A stretch of DNA of 41,980 bases from Gluconobacter kanchanaburiensis NBRC 103587 (lineage in GTDB: Bacteria; Pseudomonadota; Alphaproteobacteria; Acetobacterales; Acetobacteraceae): contig NZ_BJVA01000020.1 of the NCBI RefSeq assembly GCF_007988905.1, positions 1 through 41,980 of the forward strand, written 5' to 3'. A program made the position numbers and the translations under genes. Of the stretch, positions 11,195 to 18,420 are shown in pieces (position 1 is the stretch's first letter; each line of letters begins with the position of its first letter). The notes below the pieces were generated by a model. That model did no database searches and was not told the DNA's origin. It was given only the letters and a program-made list of their open reading frames with translations.

Positions 11195-12531
11195 GGCTGT
11201 TGTCTCTCAATGAGTGAACTGGAAGAGGATCGGAAAGGGGACTGTCGCGACCACTGACCCAGCAGGGCAAGACGTTGCAGATCGGAAACAAGCTCGGTAA
11301 GGGCCTGTTGCGTGACCCCCGGAGTACGAAGAACATCCTTGAAGCGGTTCGCCATCATCCATGAGACGCGGGGATAATCGACGCCCGTCTGCGCCACGGG
11401 ACGCAGCTCCAGCGATGACAGGGCGGGGCGAATGGTGTCGAGGATGGGGATCGCGCGCCGGACTTCAGGATCGTCCAGAAGGTCCGTTCGGGCGGGGATA
11501 TAGCCTCCTGCAAGCGCCTGATGGCGTTCGGTGCTGCCGCTGGTCAGAAAACGCAGCAGGGAGAGGGCTTCGGCCGCATGCTCCGTATTGCGTGCGATGC
11601 CGAGATAGACTGTGCCGTCCATCCCCGTTGCGGAACTCGTGGCATCCCGTGGAAGGGGGGCAACGCCGATCTTTCCCGAGACCGGGCTGTCGGGATTGTT
11701 GGCGAGGGCCCAGGCATACACCCAATTCCGCATGAACACTGCCTGACCCGACTGAAAAATACCGCGGGCATTTTCCTCGTCGTAATTGAGAACGCCGGGA
11801 GGAGAGACCGTTCCGACCCAGTGAGCGGCCCGCATCAGGGCATGCTGCAGTCCGGGCAGACTGTTTTTGACCGTTCCATCGGCTTCGACCGGATTTTCCG
11901 AAGCGTCCCATTCCAGAACATTGCAGACAAGACTTTCCGTTGTCCGACCCTGCCACACATACCCCCAGACCGGGCGGCCTGCCTGACGTTCGGCGCTCTG
12001 GATGAACGCTGCGGTCCGTTCCAGTTCGTCCCAGTGCGTCGGAACGGGCATGTGGTAGCGCTCAAGAAGGTCACGACGATAGAACAGCAGACCGATGTCG
12101 CGGTACCAGGGAAGGGCGACCCGCCGACCCCCGACCTGAAAAAGACCGGGCTGGATGCCTCTGTCATCGTCGGCAGGAGGAATATCAAGAAGAAGCGGCG
12201 CCAGGGTTCCGATCCAGGTACTATCAAGGATCAGGATATCGGCAGCAGGGTGGGCGGCCGGGAGAAGCTGCCGATACAGTGGCAGGACTGTTCCCCAGTC
12301 AGACGGAAGGGCTATGACCCTGACCTCCTGTCCCGTTTTCGCCGTCCAGGTTTGAACGGCCTGATGGCACAGTGACAGCTCGGTGCCACTGGAAGAGCAG
12401 AAAATGGTCAAAGGAGCGGCTTCGGCCGAACGTGTGGCGACCATTCCTACCAGAAGCGCGCCGCAAAATATCCATGAACGGCATTTCTGCTTCCTGCGCA
12501 GGAAATCTCTTCGATATTCTCGCTTTCTCAC
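11191..12531 (-). CDS. ABC transporter sugar-binding protein, family 1
   Basis: A 446-aa extracellular solute-binding protein. A basic N-terminus and hydrophobic stretch (about residues 19-34, ending RSAEA) make a signal peptide for the periplasm. The remainder has MalE/ThuE-type features: ADILILDSTWIGTLAPLL, ALPWYRDIGLLFYRRDLL, GIFQSGQAVFMRNWVYAW and a GYIPAR segment near the C-terminus. The GTG start overlaps the mannanase stop (GTGA). It should deliver a mono- or short oligosaccharide to the two permeases. Its position after a secreted GH76 enzyme suggests mannose or manno-oligosaccharides as ligand (inference). Confidence 0.89.
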   Translation of the reverse strand: MRKREYRRDFLRRKQKCRSWIFCGALLVGMVATRSAEAAPLTIFCSSSGTELSLCHQAVQTWTAKTGQEVRVIALPSDWGTVLPLYRQLLPAAHPAADILILDSTWIGTLAPLLLDIPPADDDRGIQPGLFQVGGRRVALPWYRDIGLLFYRRDLLERYHMPVPTHWDELERTAAFIQSAERQAGRPVWGYVWQGRTTESLVCNVLEWDASENPVEADGTVKNSLPGLQHALMRAAHWVGTVSPPGVLNYDEENARGIFQSGQAVFMRNWVYAWALANNPDSPVSGKIGVAPLPRDATSSATGMDGTVYLGIARNTEHAAEALSLLRFLTSGSTERHQALAGGYIPARTDLLDDPEVRRAIPILDTIRPALSSLELRPVAQTGVDYPRVSWMMANRFKDVLRTPGVTQQALTELVSDLQRLALLGQWSRQSPFRSSSSSLIERQQP

Positions 12532-13709
12532 GGCGTTTCCGCACTCCGGGTCAGAGCATCAGCCATGAAGAGAGAGGCCGCCGTAATCTGAGCCTGTACC
12601 GACGGGTGAAACGGCCTGTCGCTCCATGTGTCGCTGATTCTGGTGCCCGCTTTTCTGGTCGCCCAGGCAGATCGTGCCTGTTGCGACAGCCAGGCTGCTA
12701 TTTCGGTACATGCTGCGGCGTCGATTCCGGTTGCTGCAATATGCCCAAGTGCCCGAACGAAGATACCGCGAAAAATCCTCGCATCCGTGTTCATTGGTCC
12801 GCCGGGCTCCCTGAACGCTCCGGCCGCTGGTGTGAATGCCCGAATGGCGGCCAATGCAATCCGTAACGCTGTCTGTTGGGGCGCACCGTCGTTCGTTAGT
12901 GGGACAATTTCCAGAAGTCCATCAAGAATAACGCCCTGATTATAGCTGTAAGCCGGACCGCCATTATTGCGGCACCGGCTGTCCAGCCCATCACTGATCA
13001 GGTTGGCGGACGTGATCATTCCGCTCTGCCGAAACCATGCCCAGCTTTTGAGGGCCCAGTTTTTGTAAGCAGGATCATGCGTGGCCTCGTAGAGCCGCGC
13101 CGCCGTGCTCAGAAAAAGCTCGTTGGTGATGGCGTTCTTGTAAGTCCGCGCATGATCCCACCAGACGCCGCCTCCGCAATGCCCGTCCCAGTATTTTGAG
13201 GCAATGGTATCGAAAATGGCGCGTGCATCCTGAGCCTGGCTCGGGTTGTGAGTGAGGCGCACCATGTCGAGATCGGCCTGTGCAACCCACAGGTCATCGT
13301 CGTTTCCATCAAGACCCCGACGGTTCTGAAGTGCGCGTAAAGCAGTACGGCGGAAGAGAACGTTTCCTGAGAGGGCTTCGTAATCCGTCAGCATACTGAC
13401 TGTCACAAAACGCTGCCAGGCATGCAGTCCCCGCCAGTCCGGGCCGTCAGGCATGCCGTAGCGGGTCATGAGTGTCTGGAGTGTTTTCTCAGCCCGTTGC
13501 TGATTGACGGTGGGAGCATCGTGCGACTTCCGGGAGGTCTGTGCGCAGGCATTCCGCACAGAAAGTATTGTGCCGGACGCCAACAGGGTCAGCAGAGCAA
13601 TCATCCCGACTGCACGGCCGGTCCATCTCCGCCCAGCTCGCATGTGAGCTGAGGGTTTTTCAGCCTGAAATCCTGTGGGGCCTGGGCGGGGCGAAGAACA
13701 GTCTGGCAT
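12528..13709 (-). CDS. Secreted glycoside hydrolase family 76 (alpha-1,6-mannanase-like)
   Basis: A 393-aa protein with the (alpha/alpha)6-barrel motifs of GH76: the acidic triplet NDDDLW at about 136-141, which holds the catalytic aspartate pair, GGGVWWD, YKNAITNELFLSTAARLY and YNQGVILDGL. Known GH76 enzymes cut alpha-1,6-mannan backbones of yeast or mycobacteria; the fungal members process GPI glycans. An N-terminal hydrophobic stretch (about 33-56, ending NACAQ) exports it. ATG 13709 gives an unusually long N-region; ATG 13643 (MRAGRRWTG) gives a tidier signal peptide. It is the first gene of the operon. Confidence 0.9.
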   Translation of the reverse strand: MPDCSSPRPGPTGFQAEKPSAHMRAGRRWTGRAVGMIALLTLLASGTILSVRNACAQTSRKSHDAPTVNQQRAEKTLQTLMTRYGMPDGPDWRGLHAWQRFVTVSMLTDYEALSGNVLFRRTALRALQNRRGLDGNDDDLWVAQADLDMVRLTHNPSQAQDARAIFDTIASKYWDGHCGGGVWWDHARTYKNAITNELFLSTAARLYEATHDPAYKNWALKSWAWFRQSGMITSANLISDGLDSRCRNNGGPAYSYNQGVILDGLLEIVPLTNDGAPQQTALRIALAAIRAFTPAAGAFREPGGPMNTDARIFRGIFVRALGHIAATGIDAAACTEIAAWLSQQARSAWATRKAGTRISDTWSDRPFHPSVQAQITAASLFMADALTRSAETP

Positions 13710-13735
13710 GACGTATCCGTGGTTTATCGCTTAAA

Positions 13736-13765
13736 TTGATACTCGGAGTGGAATAAATCAGGCAA
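13736..13765 (-). promoter_or_regulatory. Possible promoter of the GH76/ABC operon
   Basis: On the minus strand TTGCCT (complement of 13760-13765) and TATCAA (complement of 13736-13741) are 18 bp apart. Each matches 4 of 6 bases of the -35 and -10 consensus. They lie just upstream of the ATG at 13709, so the leader would be very short. This is a weak match seen by eye. Confidence 0.3.
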
Positions 13766-14006
13766 GTTGCTTTTTTATGCTGGTTCGAGCGAGAGCATGC
13801 ATTCGAAAGTGGCTCAGGTGGAGCAATGGTGACAGATATCATTCGTTCTAAAAAATCCTGTTTCTAAGAGTTTTCAGGTCTTTCCTAATTAAATCTATTA
13901 TTTTGTTCTAAGTCTCAAAATTTAACGTCATACGTTCACCATTGAGCCCTTCCTGACCCGCATGAGTCATATTTTTCACAGTGCTCAGGCTTTGAGGGAC
14001 TTCGTA

Positions 14007-14045
14007 AGAAGTAAAGTGAAGTTTTTGCGAAAAACGTTTACTTCT
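14007..14045. promoter_or_regulatory. Nested inverted repeat, candidate operator
   Basis: AGAAGTAAA (14007-14015) is the exact reverse complement of TTTACTTCT (14037-14045). Nested inside, GTTTTT (14021-14026) pairs with AAAAAC (14030-14035) around GCG. ROK regulators bind AT-rich dyads, so this could be the operator of the repressor encoded at 6418-7641. It could equally be an RNA hairpin in the leader of the Gfo/Idh gene. No second copy was found by eye. Confidence 0.4.
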
Positions 14046-14238
14046 CGGTCTTATAACATTGAAATACCTAGATATCCCCCTGTTTGTATGGAGATGTTCA
14101 TAAGAATCACGATCGGTCTCGGGGGATGTCAAAAAGGGTTTTTGGGTGTCATGATAGTTTCATCAAGTTCCCGTTGCTAAACAGGCCTGCTGTCCAATAA
14201 ATCAACTCCGGGAAATTAATTCGCGGCAGGGATCATTC

Positions 14239-15336
14239 ATGATGGTGAAACGGGTAACTCTCGGGCTGATCGGTGCTGGCGAAGTGGCCCAGCTCATTCA
14301 TCTCCCGATTCTTCACCAGTTGTCGGATCGGTTTGAGGTTGTTTCGCTCTATGATCCGTCCCCTTCGGTCGCGCAAATGGTAGGCGCGCACTGGGGCGTG
14401 CCGCATATCCATACCGATATCGAAAGCTTTTTCTCTGATCGGGTTTTTGATGCCGTCATGGTCCTTAGTCCGGATCAGTACCATGCCGAACATGCGCGCA
14501 TGGCATTTGCGGCCGGACTGCATGTTTTTCTCGAAAAACCGGCCTGCCTGACGGAAGCGGAATTCAGTCTGCTGAACGCCGATTTTGAACGCGCCGACCG
14601 TGTAGGTATGGTCGGTTACATGCGCTGTTATGCGCCGGCGTTCCAGAAAGCGCGTGCGTTGCTGCCGGAATTCGGTCCGATCCGCCATGTCCGCATAAGG
14701 GACGTTATCTGCGAAGGGCCATGGTTTTTTGGACAGGTAACGCCCGTCGTTGTGCCGGAAGGCGATATCCCGGCCGATCTGCTGGATTCCGGCCGACGGG
14801 CACGACGCGATGCTCTTCTCTCCGTGTGCGGAGCAGATGCTTCACCGTCGCTTTTGCGGGGATATGAAGTTCTGACCGGGCTGGGCATTCATGCTTTCTC
14901 AGCGATGCGGGTTCTGCTGGGTAGCCCCGTTCGTGTGATTGCGGCGCATTTTGGCGCCACGGGAACGGAAATCAGTATCTGGTTTGATTATGGAAATTTC
15001 ATCGCGTCTTACGAATGCCTGATTGACGACGTTGCACGATTTGAGTCGTCCATTGAAATACTGTCGAACACGCAGAGCCTCAAGGTTCGTTACGACACGC
15101 CGTATATCCGGAACCTGCCCGCAGGGGTCACTTTTCAGGAAACTGTCGGGGCCGGGAACCGTGTGACGGAATATGGTCCATATTACCAGGATCCTTTCAA
15201 CGCCGAACTGATCGCGTTTTACGATGCCGTTGTGGCGGGTGTAGCGCCTGTCGATCGGTTTTCGAATGCGCTCGCTGATCTGACCCTGTGCCGGCAGATT
15301 ATCGAAGCCGCAAAAACCACCATGTCGCCCGCCTGA
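14239..15336 (+). CDS. Gfo/Idh/MocA-family NAD(P)-dependent oxidoreductase
   Basis: A 365-aa cytosolic dehydrogenase. The N-terminal Rossmann fold has LGLIGAGEVAQLIHLP (about 8-23) and the family signature EKP at 99-101 (VFLEKPACLTEAE), whose lysine is the usual catalytic/nucleotide residue. The C-terminal half is the alpha/beta domain, with GYMRCYAP and GIHAFSAMRVLLG. Members oxidise inositol, glucose or related polyols. The substrate here is unknown, but an IolE-like gene across the promoter and a PI-PLC/phytase downstream make an inositol-type substrate attractive. The start is ATG 14239 or 14242, with CAGGGA upstream. Confidence 0.85.
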   Translation: MMVKRVTLGLIGAGEVAQLIHLPILHQLSDRFEVVSLYDPSPSVAQMVGAHWGVPHIHTDIESFFSDRVFDAVMVLSPDQYHAEHARMAFAAGLHVFLEKPACLTEAEFSLLNADFERADRVGMVGYMRCYAPAFQKARALLPEFGPIRHVRIRDVICEGPWFFGQVTPVVVPEGDIPADLLDSGRRARRDALLSVCGADASPSLLRGYEVLTGLGIHAFSAMRVLLGSPVRVIAAHFGATGTEISIWFDYGNFIASYECLIDDVARFESSIEILSNTQSLKVRYDTPYIRNLPAGVTFQETVGAGNRVTEYGPYYQDPFNAELIAFYDAVVAGVAPVDRFSNALADLTLCRQIIEAAKTTMSPA

Positions 15337-15421
15337 GGCCACGTCTTTCCAACTGAAATCGACGCATGAGCAGGATCTTCCGGATGGGGAGGCTGTTCGT
15401 GTGTCCGCTGGAGAAATTCTG

Positions 15422-18325
15422 ATGTCCAAATCTTACCGGCAGCCTTCGCCCTGGAAGGCGTTCAGCTGTCTTATTCCGGTGGTGATTGCAGGGGTCCAGC
15501 TCGGACATCCGGCAGCGGCCGAGACGAAATCGTTCAAGAAAGTTCATGCCCGCAAGGCTTTGAAAGCGCATGAGGTTCCTGTCGTTGCCCATGCAAAACC
15601 TGCTGTGCCTGCCCCGGTTGTGGCACCGTCCGGGCATGCTGCCCCAAGCGATCTGGTGAGCCATGATCAGGAGCAGATGCATGTCACGGGGTTCGGCACA
15701 TCTTCAGGACGGCAGCTTAAAGCACCTAATGAAATGATGAGCCTGAGCGCAAAGGATCTTGCACGTCTGCCGGCGCAGAACGTGACGGAAGCGCTGGCTC
15801 GGCTGCCGGGCGTCACCGTCATGCCGACCAGCATGCAGGGCAATTTCGGCGGTATCGATACCGCTGCCCGTGGGGCAGGGGCCACGGTGTCCCTGCGTGG
15901 CATGAACGGGCAGTATAATATCAACCAGATCAACGGGATCGATGTTGCGGAAGCCGCACCGTTCAGCCGGACCGTATCTCTGGATCTGTTGCCGCCCACC
16001 GGTTTTTTCCGGATTGATGCCAATAAGACGCTGACCCCGGGCATGGACGGAGACGCGATCGGCGGTATCGTCAATTTCGAGATGCCGAATGCGTTCGATT
16101 ATGGCCACGGGACGCACGGTTCCGTGCAGCTTGGCGGTCAGTATAATGAAAAAGCCGCCGATTATGGTGCGAGCGCCATCGGTGGAAATGGTGCGGCGGA
16201 AATTTCTTCGGTTTTCGGAAAGTCGGATGAATTCGGCTTTTACATGAGCGGATATTACAACCAGCGCTATTTCGCGGCCGGGGAGCAGACTTATTCAGGC
16301 GGCGAATGGGGTGTCTCGCGTGCGATGAATGCGCAAGGTGAGCTTTATCCCGGACAGGACCCGGTCAAAAGCCTTCAGCTTTTCGGCGTCGATCCCCAGG
16401 CCAGTATTGGTGTTACGAAGCGCTATGGCGGCACCGCAGGCTTCGAATGGCGCCCCGACAGTGCCACACGCGTATATATCCAGGGAACGGAATCCTATTC
16501 GGACACACAGCAGGACATTTATCAGGTCGCGGTGCATGGTAATGATGGCGGTGCTGCGGATAACGGCATGATTTCTTATGTAGAGCAGGCTGACGGCTCT
16601 TACGCGCCTTCCATCACGAGAACAAACGTCCATTACTGGTACGAAACAAACCCGACACTGGAACAGCTTGGCACGATGAAGCTGGGTATGGACAAGAAGC
16701 TCGGCCGCTTTTCCATTTCTCCCTCAGCATTCCTGAGCTGGGGCACGATCAGTCGCGATCATATCGAGACATCTGCCTGGAATTCGGGTGAAACCACTTT
16801 TGAAGGCTCCCCCAATTTCGTTTACCGGGACGGAATGCCCACACTGGGACTGACAGCAGCGCAGGCGGCGGTTGCGAATAATACGCTGAATTTTCCGTCC
16901 CATAACCGCGGCGAATATGTTCAGTCCGACGCCTGGCAGCTTCGCACAGGCGCATCGCTCGACATGAGTTACCGTCTTGAGAAATTTCATATCGACACGG
17001 TTTCCGCGGGCTTTAAATACCAGACAAGCTGGCGCAATTACGTCAATCGTGACACCGAAGGTCAGGATAACGGGGGCTCAGGCGGCTATCCCGCCGGGGG
17101 AACGCTCGCGCAGAGCGGTGTTGTGGATGGCGGACTGTCCTCGCTTATTCCGGGTGCCTATAATTTCTACACGCCGACCATCAGTCGTTCCGTTCTTCTC
17201 GGTAAATATCTGGCCGATCCGTATAACTGGAAGTATATGGACAGGGATTCCTGGAATGGAAATACGATCGGCGGGACGGAAAGCGTTTATGCCGGGTATA
17301 TTTCCGCGCAGATGCATTTCGGAAAGCTTCAGGTCGTCCCCGGCATCCGGTTCGAACAATCCGACCTGCACAATACGTATTGGGCCAGTGGTAATGAAGG
17401 CGTATCGACCGCCGATGCCCATTACGGCTGGTCGGCCAGCAACAGCCATTACTTCAAGGCACTGCCGAGCATTCACCTGACCTATCGTCCCTGGCAGGAC
17501 ACCGTCTATCGCGCATCCGTCTGGACCAGCTATACGCGCCCGTCTTTCTTCCAGCTCAGTGGTGGCTCCCAGACCACACGTAATGATGACGGCACGCTGA
17601 ACATCACGACGGGCAATCCAAACCTCAAGGCCACAACCGCCGTCAACTACGATCTGTCATGGCAGTGGATGCCGAGTTCGACCACGAGCGTTTCAGTGGC
17701 CGGGTTCTACAAGCAGCTTTCCAACTACATCTATGACAACGGCGGGTCGTATAATAACCAGACTACGACCGCAGGGATCGCCAACAGCGTATCCCACCCT
17801 GAAAACGGGGGAAGTGCTACGCTTTTTGGTGTGGAATTCGCGTTCGAACATCAGTTCAAGGGATTACCTGCTCCTTTTGACGGGTTGGGTGTCCGCGGTA
17901 CGGCGACCTGGGAAATGTCCCGTGCGCATCTGAACAACGCCTATCTCAGCCCGACGGAAAATATGCAGGATGCACCGCGCTGGATGACCAATGCCGGAGC
18001 TTTCTACAACAAGGGACCGTTCCAGTTCGATGTGAACTGGCGCTTTGTGGATGCATATCTGTACCAGTATGGCCTGTGGGGGACGCCCAACAATTTCAAG
18101 ACGAACCTGAACAGCAGTTCGCTGAATGCGTGGGTGCAGCCGAGCCTGAATCTGGATGCACATATTGGTTATGCGGTGACCAAGCGGCTGCATGTGGATT
18201 TCTCGGCGCAGAACCTTGGTGTGAATCGTTTCTATCGTCTGACGATCGGGCGGCACAGCAATGCGGTTCCGCAGAACATCCTGACGTCCCGGACTTTCTT
18301 CCTGAACGCCGGTTATCGTTTCTGA
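15422..18325 (+). CDS. TonB-dependent outer-membrane receptor (Caulobacter/Xanthomonas type)
   Basis: A 967-aa protein with a signal peptide ending near GHPAAA. A proline/alanine-rich linker carries a possible TonB box (EQMHVTGFG). A plug domain follows (RLPAQNVTEALARLPGV, TVSLRGMNGQYNINQING), then a long beta-barrel ending in YRF. NPNLKATTAVNYDLSWQW and FGKSDEFGFYMSGYY put it in the TonB_Xanth_Caul-like group, which often imports carbohydrates or organic phosphates rather than siderophores. ATG 15422 has GGAGA 7 nt upstream; a GTG at 15401 is less likely. It is paralogous to the receptor at 24611-27577. It lies between a dehydrogenase and the PLC/phytase fusion. Confidence 0.93.
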   Translation: MSKSYRQPSPWKAFSCLIPVVIAGVQLGHPAAAETKSFKKVHARKALKAHEVPVVAHAKPAVPAPVVAPSGHAAPSDLVSHDQEQMHVTGFGTSSGRQLKAPNEMMSLSAKDLARLPAQNVTEALARLPGVTVMPTSMQGNFGGIDTAARGAGATVSLRGMNGQYNINQINGIDVAEAAPFSRTVSLDLLPPTGFFRIDANKTLTPGMDGDAIGGIVNFEMPNAFDYGHGTHGSVQLGGQYNEKAADYGASAIGGNGAAEISSVFGKSDEFGFYMSGYYNQRYFAAGEQTYSGGEWGVSRAMNAQGELYPGQDPVKSLQLFGVDPQASIGVTKRYGGTAGFEWRPDSATRVYIQGTESYSDTQQDIYQVAVHGNDGGAADNGMISYVEQADGSYAPSITRTNVHYWYETNPTLEQLGTMKLGMDKKLGRFSISPSAFLSWGTISRDHIETSAWNSGETTFEGSPNFVYRDGMPTLGLTAAQAAVANNTLNFPSHNRGEYVQSDAWQLRTGASLDMSYRLEKFHIDTVSAGFKYQTSWRNYVNRDTEGQDNGGSGGYPAGGTLAQSGVVDGGLSSLIPGAYNFYTPTISRSVLLGKYLADPYNWKYMDRDSWNGNTIGGTESVYAGYISAQMHFGKLQVVPGIRFEQSDLHNTYWASGNEGVSTADAHYGWSASNSHYFKALPSIHLTYRPWQDTVYRASVWTSYTRPSFFQLSGGSQTTRNDDGTLNITTGNPNLKATTAVNYDLSWQWMPSSTTSVSVAGFYKQLSNYIYDNGGSYNNQTTTAGIANSVSHPENGGSATLFGVEFAFEHQFKGLPAPFDGLGVRGTATWEMSRAHLNNAYLSPTENMQDAPRWMTNAGAFYNKGPFQFDVNWRFVDAYLYQYGLWGTPNNFKTNLNSSSLNAWVQPSLNLDAHIGYAVTKRLHVDFSAQNLGVNRFYRLTIGRHSNAVPQNILTSRTFFLNAGYRF

Positions 18326-18357
18326 TTTCCGGCCCGGTTTCCGGAATATCAAAACGC

Positions 18358-18385
18358 GCCGCCCGGACCTCGCAGTTCGGGCGGC
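18358..18385 (+). repeat. GC-rich hairpin between receptor and PLC/phytase genes
   Basis: GCCGCCCG (18358-18365) is exactly complementary to CGGGCGGC (18378-18385), and three further pairs (one G-T) extend the stem to about 11 bp. No T tract follows. It may be a factor-dependent or partial terminator, or an mRNA stabiliser after the receptor gene. It stands 35 nt before the next start codon. Confidence 0.5.
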
Positions 18386-18420
18386 TGCGTCAATTCTTCC
18401 ACTGACGTGCCAAGACCTTA

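Larger units (their letters stand above)
13710..14238. other. 529-bp AT-rich divergent control region without a supported gene
   Basis: The region between the divergently read GH76 and Gfo/Idh genes is clearly more AT-rich than its surroundings. It has short open frames of 72 and 74 aa with no recognisable motif, no good ribosome site and no family resemblance. It contains the long nested inverted repeat at 14007-14045 and candidate promoters for both directions. I read it as the regulatory hub of regions 2 and 3. Confidence 0.6.

Noticed and set aside
13908-14180. Two small frames (74 aa minus, 72 aa plus) in the divergent control region
   Set aside because: No motif, no convincing ribosome site, AT-rich composition unlike neighbouring genes.
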